A stretch of 8,760 nt of DNA from Bacteroidales bacterium (GCA_016283985.1 JAEENZ010000268.1:1-8760), one strand, 5' to 3'; shown: positions 1-7,189, numbered from the stretch's first letter. Notes: generated from the sequence alone by a model not told the origin. A program made the numbers and translations.

Positions 1-1233
1 GTATTTCAGGCGAACCTCTCCGCCGGGTTTGAGACGGAAGAACTTGTTGGGGGCATCCTCCATGAAGTCAGCGCGCTCGATGTAGAGTTCCTTGGTGAAG
101 GGAACCTTGCGGGTTGCGCCTTCCGGCTCGGCCGGGTTAAGAGGGCAGTCGAACCATTCCACCTGGCCGTTGGGATAGTTGGTAATGGTGAGTTTGACAG
201 GATCCTGCACCACCATGTAGCGGTTGGAGCGCGCGTTGAGGTCCTGACGGACGCACCATTCGAGGAGCTGGATGTCCATGAGCTGGTCGCGCTTGCTGAC
301 GCCTATCTTGTCGCAGAACATCTTGAGGGCCTCGGCGGTGTAGCCGCGGCGGCGCACTCCGCAGAGCGTAGGCATGCGGGGATCGTCCCATCCGGCCACC
401 AGGCCCTTCTGCACCAGTTCCAGCAACTTGCGCTTGCTCATGAGGGTGTAGGTAAGATTCAGGCGTGCGAACTCGTACTGATGGCTGGGGAAGATGCCAA
501 GGGTCTCGATGAACCAGTCGTAGAGCGGACGGTGAACATCGAACTCAAGGGTGCAGATGGAGTGGGTGATATGCTCGATGGAGTCGCACTGGCCGTGGGT
601 GTAGTCGTACATCGGGTAGATGCACCACTTATCCCCGGTGCGATGGTGATGCGCGTGCTTGATGCGGTAGAGGATGGGATCGCGGAACATCATGTTGGGA
701 TGTGCCATGTCTATCTTGGCGCGTAGCACCTTCTCGCCGTCGGCATACTTGCCGTCGCGCATCTCGCGGAAGAGCTTGAGGTTCTCTTCAGGGGTGCGGT
801 TGCGCCAGGGGCTTTCCTTACCGGGAGTCTCCACGGTGCCGCGCCCTGCGCTGATCTCTTCCTGTGTCTGGTCGTCCACATACGCCAGGCCGCGGTTTAT
901 GAGCTGTTCCGCCCATTCGTAGAGCTGGTCGAAATAGTCGGAGGCATAAAGCTCCTTTTCCCACTGGAAGCCAAGCCATTTGATGTCTTCCTTTATGGCG
1001 TCCACGTATTCGGTATCTTCCTTGGTGGGGTTCGTATCGTCGTAGCGGAGATTGGTCTTTCCGCCGTATTTCTGTGCAAGACCGAAGTTGATGCAGAGGC
1101 TCTTGGCGTGCCCTAGATGCAGATATCCGTTCGGTTCCGGAGGGAAGCGGGTAAGGATGGATTTAACCTTGCCTTCTTTGAGGTCATTCTCGATGATCTC
1201 CTCCAGAAAATTCAGTTTGCGTTCTTCTTCCAT
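1..1233 (-). CDS. glnS: Glutaminyl-tRNA synthetase, N-terminal 411 residues (3' end outside window)
   Basis: This class I aminoacyl-tRNA synthetase charges tRNA-Gln with glutamine in the cytoplasm. Reading the minus strand from the ATG at 1233, the frame is open to position 1. The ATP-binding signature is [17 protein letters not shown] around residues 29-45, with HLGH as the HIGH motif at 39-42. The KMSKS counterpart is MSKRK at about 265-269. The stretch [23 protein letters not shown] and the later [11 protein letters not shown] and [13 protein letters not shown] segments match GlnRS rather than GluRS. The last part seen is the start of the anticodon-binding beta-barrels. Known GlnRS proteins are about 550 residues, so roughly 140 residues lie beyond the left edge. 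It diverges from the cyclophilin gene and is probably expressed from the promoter at 1256-1286, with a leader of about 17 nt. No frameshift is seen. The alternative, GluRS, is unlikely given these motifs. Confidence 0.97.
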   Translation of the reverse strand, partial: MEEERKLNFLEEIIENDLKEGKVKSILTRFPPEPNGYLHLGHAKSLCINFGLAQKYGGKTNLRYDDTNPTKEDTEYVDAIKEDIKWLGFQWEKELYASDYFDQLYEWAEQLINRGLAYVDDQTQEEISAGRGTVETPGKESPWRNRTPEENLKLFREMRDGKYADGEKVLRAKIDMAHPNMMFRDPILYRIKHAHHHRTGDKWCIYPMYDYTHGQCDSIEHITHSICTLEFDVHRPLYDWFIETLGIFPSHQYEFARLNLTYTLMSKRKLLELVQKGLVAGWDDPRMPTLCGVRRRGYTAEALKMFCDKIGVSKRDQLMDIQLLEWCVRQDLNARSNRYMVVQDPVKLTITNYPNGQVEWFDCPLNPAEPEGATRKVPFTKELYIERADFMEDAPNKFFRLKPGGEVRLKY

Positions 1234-1241
1234 ATTCTTAG

Positions 1242-1272
1242 TTGAGTATATCATGCAAATTTAGTAAATTTG
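1242..1272 (+). promoter_or_regulatory. Predicted cyclophilin/yicC operon promoter, mirror image of the glnS promoter
   Basis: TTG at 1242-1244, a 20-bp spacer and TAAATTTG at 1265-1272 form a full Bacteroidetes -33/-7 pair. The two -7 elements of the opposing promoters together form a perfect 19-bp palindrome, GCAAATTTA-G-TAAATTTGC (1255-1273). The -33 triplets lie at equal distances from its centre at 1264. The transcription start would fall only about 4-7 bases after the -7 element, essentially on the ATG at 1278, so the mRNA may be leaderless or nearly so. Activity is inferred from motif matches. Confidence 0.6.
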
Positions 1273-1286
1273 CGCAAATGAAACAA
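1256..1286 (-). promoter_or_regulatory. Predicted glnS promoter (Bacteroidetes type)
   Basis: On the minus strand, TAAATTTG (plus-strand 1263 down to 1256) fits the Bacteroidetes -7 consensus TAnnTTTG. A TTG lies exactly 20 bp upstream (plus-strand CAA at 1284-1286), within the usual 19-21 bp spacing to the -33 element. The predicted start of transcription is near 1250, leaving a leader of roughly 17 nt before the glnS ATG. The -33 element lies inside the first codons of the divergent cyclophilin gene. The motif matches are seen directly; promoter activity is inferred. Confidence 0.6.
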
Positions 1287-1949
1287 GCAACAATTCTTTG
1301 TCTCCTCTGCGCACTGTCATTTGCCTCTTGCAAGAGCGAGAAACACGTCGTTATGGAAACGACCATGGGCACAATTGAAGTGATGCTTTACAACCAGACT
1401 CCCAAGCACAGGGATAACTTCCTGTCGCTTGTGGAGGAGGGCGCCTATGACTCTCTGCTATTCCACCGTGTGATCAAGGATTTTATGATCCAGGGTGGAG
1501 ACCCGGAATCCAGGAATGCCGTCAAGGGACAGCTTCTGGGGGATGGTGACAGGCCCTACACGTTGCCAGCGGAATTCAGGCTGGAAGATGGGATATTTCA
1601 CCGCAGAGGGGCGCTGGCGGCCGCCAGGGAGGGGGATGATGTCAACCCGGAGCAGCGCAGCAGCGCGATGCAGTTCTACATAGTCTGGGGCCGTGTATTC
1701 GACGATGGGCGTCTGGATTATATCCAGCAGCGGATGGATGAATTCACCGGTGGCAAGGTAAAGTATACCAAGGAGATGCGCGAAAGCTACAAGACCGTCG
1801 GTGGCACCCCTCATCTCGATGGAATGTACACCGTATTCGGTGAGGTTGTCAACGGGATGGACGTGGTGGATGCGATACAGCAGGTTGCCACGGACGAAAA
1901 CGACCGTCCTATGGAGGATGTGCGGATACTCAAGGCTTACATTAAATAA
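1278..1949 (+). CDS. Cyclophilin-type peptidyl-prolyl cis-trans isomerase, lipoprotein
   Basis: This enzyme is predicted to isomerise prolyl peptide bonds during folding of exported proteins, anchored by lipid to a cell-envelope membrane. The 223-residue protein starts with a lipoprotein signal (MKQATILCLLCALSFASC), with the lipidated cysteine at residue 18. The cyclophilin fold follows: METTMGTIEVMLY, then FHRVIKDFMIQGGDP (62-76) with the catalytic R64, F69 and Q72, then SSAMQFYIV (128-136) and HLDGMYTVFGEV (179-190). The tryptophan that binds cyclosporin in human cyclophilin A is replaced here by H179, as is common in bacterial members. An insert of about 40 residues (139-178) before HLDG is typical of Bacteroidetes homologues. 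An upstream in-frame TTG at 1242 was not used as the start because it lies in the promoter and would bury the signal peptide. yicC follows after 15 bp, probably on the same transcript. Confidence 0.93.
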   Translation: MKQATILCLLCALSFASCKSEKHVVMETTMGTIEVMLYNQTPKHRDNFLSLVEEGAYDSLLFHRVIKDFMIQGGDPESRNAVKGQLLGDGDRPYTLPAEFRLEDGIFHRRGALAAAREGDDVNPEQRSSAMQFYIVWGRVFDDGRLDYIQQRMDEFTGGKVKYTKEMRESYKTVGGTPHLDGMYTVFGEVVNGMDVVDAIQQVATDENDRPMEDVRILKAYIK

Positions 1950-1964
1950 TTGAAGGATATTTCT

Positions 1965-2867
1965 ATGATTAAATCCATGACAGGCTACGGCAAGGCAGAG
2001 GCCAATCTCGCCGCGGGTAAATTGACGGTAGAGATACGTACCCTTAATTCCAAGTCCGCCGACATCAGCATAAAGTCATCGCTTCTTCCCAAGGATAAAG
2101 ACATAATCGTGCGTCAGAAGATAGCCGAGAGACTGGTGCGGGGCACGATAGACGTATATCTTACCCTCGAGTCTGGCGCCGCAGAGACGGCAAAGGCGGT
2201 GGATGCCGAACTTGTCCGTAATTACTACGGGCAGTTGCTTGAAATCCGCAAGACCCTGCCCGGATTCACCATGGGTTCGCTGGAAGCGGGGGACAGGATG
2301 AATAATGAACTGCTTTCTGCCGTGTTGCGTTTCCCTGACGTCATTTCAAATAAGAAAGAGGATGTCATCAATGAAGAGAACTGGCCGTTGGTAGAGGCTG
2401 CTTTCGACAAGGCTCTGAATGCCGTGGACGAGTACCGCGACCGCGAGGGACTCGCTCTGTATAATGACGTTACGGGCCGCGTTCAGAACATTCTCGAGCT
2501 TGAACTCGAAGTCGAATCCCATGAAAAGGAGAGGGTGGATGCAGTGCGTGAGAGAATACTCAAGGCAGCCGAAGAACTCGGTGTGAAACTGGATAAGGAA
2601 CGCTTTGAGCAGGAGATGATCTTCTGGCTGGAGAAGTACGATATAAATGAAGAGAAAGTGCGTCTGCGCCAACACTGCTCATATTTCATTGATACCATCG
2701 ACGGCGAGCCGTATCCCGGCAAGAAGCTCGGGTTCATCATCCAGGAGATGGGACGTGAGATCAACACCACCGGCTCCAAGGCAAACAATGCTGCCATTCA
2801 GAAGGCGGTGGTGCGTATGAAGGACGAACTCGAAAAGATCCGGGAACAGTCAATGAATATCCTCTAA
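1965..2867 (+). CDS. yicC: YicC/YloC-family endoribonuclease
   Basis: This is a 300-residue member of the YicC family. The E. coli protein has been reported as an endoribonuclease involved in small-RNA turnover; the substrate here is unknown. The hallmark N-terminus MIKSMTGYGKAE opens the YicC N-terminal domain (about 1-155). The conserved C-terminal DUF1732 block covers about 220-300: KYDINEEKVRLRQH, then GKKLGFIIQEMGREINTTGSKANN, ending in KIREQSMNIL. Length matches the family (about 290 residues). An in-frame TTG at 1950 overlaps the preceding stop region, but the ATG at 1965 gives the canonical MxKSMTGYG start. It lies 15 bp after the cyclophilin gene and should be co-transcribed with it. 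Guanylate kinase (gmk), a frequent neighbour of yicC, does not follow. Instead a convergent gene begins, and the TAA of yicC overlaps that gene's stop. Confidence 0.95.
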   Translation: MIKSMTGYGKAEANLAAGKLTVEIRTLNSKSADISIKSSLLPKDKDIIVRQKIAERLVRGTIDVYLTLESGAAETAKAVDAELVRNYYGQLLEIRKTLPGFTMGSLEAGDRMNNELLSAVLRFPDVISNKKEDVINEENWPLVEAAFDKALNAVDEYRDREGLALYNDVTGRVQNILELELEVESHEKERVDAVRERILKAAEELGVKLDKERFEQEMIFWLEKYDINEEKVRLRQHCSYFIDTIDGEPYPGKKLGFIIQEMGREINTTGSKANNAAIQKAVVRMKDELEKIREQSMNIL

Positions 2868-5128
2868 CGGGGTTCGCAAGCCCGGTTGGCCGGGTAATTC
2901 TTAGCAGATGAAATCTTGAAAGCCGCTTCGGCGGCAGGCTTTGTCGCATCTGCGCCGAAGAAGGCTTTGTATGCGCCCTTGGCAGTCTCCCAACGGGATT
3001 TTTCGCTGTTGAAAGATGCCAACTGGCGCACCGGGACGCTGAAAGTAAGAGTCTGGCTCTCGCCAGGCTGGAGCAGCCCGGTTTTCCCGAATTCCTTCAG
3101 TTCTATGGAAGGTTTGTCCTTGAATGAACCCAGAGGCGCTTTCACGTAGAGGCCGACGGCCTCCTTGCCGGCGACGGACCCGGTGTTGGTGACTGTTACC
3201 ATTGCGGTCAGCTTGTCTCCTTTCACCTTGACGGAAGGCTTGGAATAAGAGAATGTTGTATAGCTAAGGCCGTATCCGAAGGGATAGGAAACATCCTTCC
3301 TGTTGGTGCAGAAATACCTGTATCCCACATAGATGCCTTCCGTGTAGTCGGTGTAGGCTATGTTCTTGAGGGGGAGGCCCCTGCGCTCGGGATGCACGAC
3401 GCTTTCGTTGGCTTTGTCGCTCACGAAGTTGTAGGGGAAGTCCTCTGCACCCGCGGCATCGAAGTAGTCGATGGGGAAGGTCATGGGGAGCCTTCCGGAA
3501 GGGTTCACCTTGCCGGTCAGCACGTCTGCGATGGCGTTACCTCCCTCCTCGCCAGGGAGCCATGCGCAAAGGATGGCGTCCGGAAGATCCTTCCAGGAGG
3601 CGGTTTCAACAGGGCTGCATACGTTCAGCACCACAACCACTTTTTTGCCCAGTGCGTGGAACTCGTCGCATACGGTCTCGAGCAGGTTGATTTCATCTTC
3701 CTGAAGAAGGAATTCCTTGCTGAGGATGCGGTCGCGAGCCTCGCCTGAGATACGGCCTAAGGTAATGATTGCCAGGTCGTTATCCCTGGCGCTAGCCTTA
3801 ATCAGCGGCAGGGTGATTTCCATCTCCGGCTTCTGGGCATCACCCACGTGCACGTTTACTTTATGGTTATACTTCAGATCTCTGGAGATGTAGGCCGAAT
3901 AGAAAACATAGAGTTCTTCGAGATTACGGTCCAGTTTGAAACCCTGTGCCTGCAAGGCGTCGGAAATGTTGATGACATGGGGAGAGTTAACCCATGCGGC
4001 GCCGTTTCCGCCTTGTATGGTGTCGTAGGAGTAAACACCGAACAGTGCGGTTTTGGCGGCCTGGAAGGGGAGTGCACCGTTATTTTTGAGCAGCACCATT
4101 CCTTCGGCTGCGGTTTCCCTGGCGAGTTTTGCGTGAGAAGTCAAATTGGGCTTGAGCGTGCGTGCGTTGCCTTTGAAAGCGGGAGTTTTTACAATCAACT
4201 CCAGCAGCTTTGTGCATGCGCGGTCGAGGTCTTCCATCTTCATTGTGCCGTTCTTCAGGCACTCCAGGATATGTTCGGTCTGATTGGGATGTCCGCCCAT
4301 CAGAAGGTCTGAACCGGCGTTCAGCTGCTTGGGGGTGTTGCGTTTGCCGGTCCAGTCGGTAACTACAAGGCCATCGAAGCCGAATTCGCTGCGAAGGATG
4401 TCGGTCAGCAATCCGCGGCTTTCCTGCGTGTATTCGCCGTTCAGATAGTTATAGGATGCCATCACGGTCCAGGGCTTGGAATCCCTGACGCAGAGTTCGA
4501 AAGCCTTGGTGTAGATCTCCCGGAGAGTGCGGGTGTCCAAGCGTGAATCGCCGTCGAGCCTGTTGGTTTCCTGACTGTTTGCAGCGAAGTGTTTTGCGGA
4601 TGTTCCAACCCCTTTGCTCTGCACTCCATTCACGTAGGCCGCTGCTATCAGGCCGGTCAGTACCGGATCCTCGGAGAAATACTCGAAGTTCCTGCCGCAC
4701 AGCGGATTACGAAGAATGTTCATGCCGGGGCCGAGAATCACGTCGTTACCCATGTCAATGGATTCTTCACCAATGGCTTCGCCTATTCTGCGTGCGATTT
4801 CCTTGTCCCAGGAGGCTGCGGTGAGCAAGCCTGTGGGGAAGCAGGTTGTGTGATTGTTGTCCAGCCTTATGCCGACAGGGCCGTCCATCATCACAATGGA
4901 AGGTATGCCCAGGCGCGGAATGGGGTAGGTAACGCCTCCTGTTCCGTCGAGGTACTTGCCTTTGTAGGGGGGCTCATGATAACGGACGCCCACCACGAAA
5001 TGTGCTTTTTCTTCCGTGGTCATCGCTTTCACGACATCAGGGATATTGTTTTCCGTGAGTTTAGGCTGCGCCGAAACGCCTGTTCCAATCAGAGTGAGAC
5101 AGGCAAGTGAAATGAAGAATCTGTTCAT
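2864..5128 (-). CDS. Secreted GH3 beta-glycosidase (beta-glucosidase-like, three-domain type)
   Basis: This glycoside hydrolase family 3 enzyme should remove beta-linked sugars, probably glucose, from the non-reducing ends of oligosaccharides in the periplasm. It has 754 residues. A type I signal peptide (MNRFFISLACLTLIGTGVSA) is followed by QPKLTE. The N-terminal (alpha/beta)8 domain covers about 30-330, with DGPVGIR (82-88), GRNFEYFSEDP (145-155), KHF (179-181) and GFDGLVVTDW (250-259), where D258 is the expected nucleophile. The second domain (about 335-560) contains GRISGEARDR, where E463 fits the acid/base of the Thermotoga Bgl3B type, and LPGEEGGNA. YPFGYGLSYTTF (615-626) precedes a C-terminal fibronectin III-like domain (about 630-720). 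There is no PA14 insert. The ATG at 5128 was chosen over an upstream TTG at 5134 because it gives a standard signal peptide. It lies 15 bp downstream of the ROK gene, probably in one operon. Exact substrate (glucoside or xyloside) cannot be told. Confidence 0.94.
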   Translation of the reverse strand: MNRFFISLACLTLIGTGVSAQPKLTENNIPDVVKAMTTEEKAHFVVGVRYHEPPYKGKYLDGTGGVTYPIPRLGIPSIVMMDGPVGIRLDNNHTTCFPTGLLTAASWDKEIARRIGEAIGEESIDMGNDVILGPGMNILRNPLCGRNFEYFSEDPVLTGLIAAAYVNGVQSKGVGTSAKHFAANSQETNRLDGDSRLDTRTLREIYTKAFELCVRDSKPWTVMASYNYLNGEYTQESRGLLTDILRSEFGFDGLVVTDWTGKRNTPKQLNAGSDLLMGGHPNQTEHILECLKNGTMKMEDLDRACTKLLELIVKTPAFKGNARTLKPNLTSHAKLARETAAEGMVLLKNNGALPFQAAKTALFGVYSYDTIQGGNGAAWVNSPHVINISDALQAQGFKLDRNLEELYVFYSAYISRDLKYNHKVNVHVGDAQKPEMEITLPLIKASARDNDLAIITLGRISGEARDRILSKEFLLQEDEINLLETVCDEFHALGKKVVVVLNVCSPVETASWKDLPDAILCAWLPGEEGGNAIADVLTGKVNPSGRLPMTFPIDYFDAAGAEDFPYNFVSDKANESVVHPERRGLPLKNIAYTDYTEGIYVGYRYFCTNRKDVSYPFGYGLSYTTFSYSKPSVKVKGDKLTAMVTVTNTGSVAGKEAVGLYVKAPLGSFKDKPSIELKEFGKTGLLQPGESQTLTFSVPVRQLASFNSEKSRWETAKGAYKAFFGADATKPAAEAAFKISSAKNYPANRACEPR

Positions 5129-5143
5129 TATCAATTAACTGAT

Positions 5144-6310
5144 TTAAAGCTGGTTAAGGTACTTGGTGCGGGAGAGCAGGCAGTCGCCGATGGCACCGGC
5201 GCTGCGCCCGAGGCGCGAGAAGCGTATCTTGGTATCCGCGCTTACTTTGCTGAGCGAATACTTGTTGATGGCCGTGCGGATGGGAAGCATCAGGTAATCC
5301 CGTCCGACGATCAGACGGCCGCCGATAACGACCAGTCCGGGGTTGAAAATGTTTATGAGGCCGGCGATGCCGCGCCCGAGGGTTTCACCTATTGCGCCGA
5401 TGCCTTCGATCGCCAGCACGTCTTCGTCTTCCACGGCATCCAGTACGTTCTGGAGAGTGATGTCGCCGTTTTCCTTATATAAATTGTACAGTGATGAGCG
5501 ACGCCCTTCCTTCAGCCTGTTCAGAATCCATTTGGTCAGTGCGGATCCGGACGCACCGGTTTCCAGGCATCCGATTTTGCCACAACGGCAGATAATGTTG
5601 TTGTCCAGCATAGGCGTATGCCCGAATTCGCCGGAGAAACCGGACTTGCCGTAATACAGTTTGCCGTCGAGTATCATGCCCATGCCGAGGCCCCAGCTCA
5701 GGTTGACGAAGAGCATGTCGGGGTCGGAATCGGAGCTGAAGGACATGTATTCTCCATAAGTCATGGCGCGGGAATCGTTTTCTATGTTCACCGCTACGCC
5801 CAGTTCCCTCTGGAATATGTCCTTGAGTGGGATGTCGTCGCTGACGAAATAGGACAGGCTGAATCCTTTTTCGGGGTTCACCCTTCCGGACAGGCTGATC
5901 CCGACACCGAGGACCTTGTTCCAGGGGATGTAGGATCCGGTTACCACCTCCTTGATCTTTTTGCAGATGGTGCGGAAAGAATCGGCATTGGCTTCCAGCA
6001 CGAAAGCGATGTCCTGGATGAAAAACTTGAGGTTGCCGGTGAAATCGGCTATCGCTATGTGGATGTGTTGGCGGGCGACATCCACGCCGACGAAATATCC
6101 CGCTTCGGGATTGAGACCGAAGGTGTTCGGCCTCCTGCCGCCGCTGGTGCCCACTTTCCCCTTGTCTGTCAGGTAACCATCTGAAATCAATTCACTTACC
6201 AGTTTGGTTGCCGTCGGCACGCTGACGGACAGTTCTTTGCTGAAATCGGCTATGCTGCAGTCGCCGTTTTTAATGCAAAGATCGATTATTCCTTTCTGAA
6301 TAGGTGTCAT
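5144..6310 (-). CDS. ROK-family transcriptional regulator (NagC/XylR type)
   Basis: This is a 388-residue sugar-responsive DNA-binding regulator. The N-terminus (about 5-50) is a winged helix-turn-helix (CSIADFSKELSVSVPTATKLVSELISDGYL), followed by the linker GTSGGRRPNTFGLN that typifies NagC/XylR proteins. The ROK fold spans about 70-385. Its zinc site is intact: GEFGH with H231, and CRCGKIGCLE (241-250) with C241, C243 and C248. The sugar-binding ENDSRAMTYGE keeps its aspartate (D179). The phosphate-binding DxGGT motif of ROK sugar kinases has decayed to GVDVARQH (75-82), and LGTGIG reads SWGLGMG. It therefore probably senses a sugar without phosphorylating it. It is first in a two-gene operon with the GH3 enzyme (15-bp gap) and divergent from the sensor-like gene, so autoregulation and control of the glycosidase are likely. 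The inducer is unknown. Confidence 0.93.
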   Translation of the reverse strand: MTPIQKGIIDLCIKNGDCSIADFSKELSVSVPTATKLVSELISDGYLTDKGKVGTSGGRRPNTFGLNPEAGYFVGVDVARQHIHIAIADFTGNLKFFIQDIAFVLEANADSFRTICKKIKEVVTGSYIPWNKVLGVGISLSGRVNPEKGFSLSYFVSDDIPLKDIFQRELGVAVNIENDSRAMTYGEYMSFSSDSDPDMLFVNLSWGLGMGMILDGKLYYGKSGFSGEFGHTPMLDNNIICRCGKIGCLETGASGSALTKWILNRLKEGRRSSLYNLYKENGDITLQNVLDAVEDEDVLAIEGIGAIGETLGRGIAGLINIFNPGLVVIGGRLIVGRDYLMLPIRTAINKYSLSKVSADTKIRFSRLGRSAGAIGDCLLSRTKYLNQL

Positions 6311-6330
6311 AAGTCTCAGTGTTGAATATA

Positions 6331-6338
6331 CAAAATTA
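6331..6338 (-). promoter_or_regulatory. Predicted -7 element for the ROK/GH3 operon
   Basis: Plus-strand CAAAATTA reads TAATTTTG on the minus strand, matching TAnnTTTG. Transcription would start around 6325-6327 and give a leader of about 15-17 nt before the ATG at 6310. No TTG triplet occurs at the expected 19-21 bp spacing upstream, so the -33 element is poor, which would suit a weak or activated promoter. The motif is visible; function is inferred. Confidence 0.45.
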
Positions 6339-6350
6339 ACAAATTATTAG

Positions 6351-6358
6351 TACTTTTG
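6351..6358 (+). promoter_or_regulatory. Predicted -7 element for the sensor-trkH operon
   Basis: TACTTTTG matches the TAnnTTTG consensus on the plus strand. A transcription start around 6362-6364 would leave a leader of about 21 nt made only of A and T (T6-A7-T3-A5 before the ATG at 6385). A/T-rich leaders without Shine-Dalgarno sequences are usual in Bacteroidota. No good -33 triplet is present at 19-21 bp. The two opposing -7 elements lie only 12 bp apart, so the two promoters should interfere with each other. Confidence 0.45.
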
Positions 6359-6384
6359 TAATGTTTTTTAAAAAAATTTAAAAA

Positions 6385-7188
6385 ATGAGAGAAAGGAGAC
6401 TGTCCCTCAGAGCCAAGCTTTATCTGAGTCTGTGTTCCATCGCACTGGTGCTGCTGATCTCCAGCATCATCTCTGTCATGGAGTACAGGCGCATGAGTTC
6501 GTATATCTCCGATATGGTCGCAGACAATATCGAAAGCATCAATGCCGCGCAGAAACTCTACGACGATGCGAATGCATACAATCTTGCGATTCTCTCCGTT
6601 ATCGGCGACGAAAGCTCCACGAGCCGTCCCGGTTTCGACGAGGCTTCTTTCTCCACCCGTCTCGACAGTCTCCGTTCATCCGCTCCCAATACCATCGTGG
6701 CCCATCTGGCCGATTCCGTGCAGTATGCCTACGCTGCGTACATGCTTACTTCCTTCGAACTTGAAGACGTGCTCCAATCGGATTTCATCGACACCCGTTC
6801 ATGGTATTTCGAGCGCCTCCAGCCGCGATACAACCGCCTGCGCCACGACATAGACGCCCTTTCCAATGCCATCTACGAAGAGCTCGCAGACAATTCGGAG
6901 ACATTCCAGGGGGCGTTCTACCGCAGTATCATCCCCGGAATGGTGGCGGTGGCGGTAGGGCTCCTGCTCGTAATCATGCTGCTCTTCTTCCTTGAATCGA
7001 ACTACACCAAGCCGATCTACAGGATGCTGGCCTCGATAGGGAATTACCGCAATTACGGCAGAGACTATACCTATTCTTTCGACGGTGACGACCAGCTAAG
7101 TGAATTGAATACCGGGATCCACGACCTTACGGAGGAAAACAAGAATCTGCGTAAACGCATCTCGGCAATGAAACAGAATTCCAGGTAG
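6385..7188 (+). CDS. Membrane sensor-like protein: four-helix periplasmic domain plus HAMP-like stub, no output domain
   Basis: This 267-residue protein has the architecture of the receptor half of a chemoreceptor or sensor kinase. A positive N-terminus (MRERRLSLRAK) leads into a first membrane helix at about 12-32. A mostly helical extracytoplasmic domain (about 33-182) resembles the 4HB_MCP type. A second membrane helix spans about 183-203. After it comes a HAMP-like segment (about 204-260) with TKPIYRML, including the usual proline at P210, and DDQLSELNTGIHDLTEENKNLRKRI, ending in a short coiled coil. The stop follows with no kinase, cyclase or methyl-accepting domain, and no sign of a frameshift into one, because trkH starts one base later. 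It could be a stand-alone signal-input subunit, possibly for TrkH, or a degraded receptor. The domain assignment comes from pattern and not sequence identity; the function is unknown. Confidence 0.85.
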   Translation: MRERRLSLRAKLYLSLCSIALVLLISSIISVMEYRRMSSYISDMVADNIESINAAQKLYDDANAYNLAILSVIGDESSTSRPGFDEASFSTRLDSLRSSAPNTIVAHLADSVQYAYAAYMLTSFELEDVLQSDFIDTRSWYFERLQPRYNRLRHDIDALSNAIYEELADNSETFQGAFYRSIIPGMVAVAVGLLLVIMLLFFLESNYTKPIYRMLASIGNYRNYGRDYTYSFDGDDQLSELNTGIHDLTEENKNLRKRISAMKQNSR

Positions 7189-7189
7189 C

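Larger units (their letters stand above)
6329..6360. repeat. Inverted repeat TACAAAA-N18-TTTTGTA in the ROK/sensor divergent region
   Basis: Perfect 7-bp arms lie at 6329-6335 and 6354-6360 with an 18-bp A/T-rich spacer. Each arm overlaps one of the two divergent -7 elements. This may simply reflect the two promoters having similar sequences. Equally, it could be a binding site through which the ROK protein controls itself and possibly the divergent operon. ROK regulators commonly bind A/T-rich inverted repeats near their own promoters, but no specific operator consensus can be claimed here. Confidence 0.35.

Noticed and set aside
1242..1277. TTG start at 1242 that would extend the cyclophilin by 12 residues
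   Set aside because: The TTG coincides with the -33 triplet of the predicted promoter, and the extension would place 12 polar residues in front of a clear lipoprotein signal peptide starting at the ATG at 1278.
2868..2896. Hairpin candidate CCCGG-TTGG-CCGGG (2881-2894), possible terminator for yicC
   Set aside because: The stem is only 5 bp, it lies in the GH3 coding sequence, competing pairings with the upstream CGGG exist, and no T tract follows on either strand.
3848..4312. Plus-strand open frame of 154 codons inside the GH3 gene
   Set aside because: It lies antisense to the conserved GH3 sequence, has no promoter or recognisable motifs, and its sequence mirrors the codon pattern of the opposite strand.
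4589..5110. Plus-strand open frame of 173 codons opposite the GH3 N-terminus
   Set aside because: Shadow of the conserved catalytic domain on the other strand; no domain or start signal.
5099..5128. Possible lipobox (SLAC) in the GH3 signal peptide
   Set aside because: The cysteine at residue 10 comes too early in the hydrophobic core and lacks the leucine at -3; cleavage after VSA with QPK next fits a normal type I signal peptide.
5618..6184. Plus-strand open frame of 188 codons opposite the ROK gene
   Set aside because: Long because of the base composition of the ROK codons; the minus-strand protein carries all the conserved motifs.
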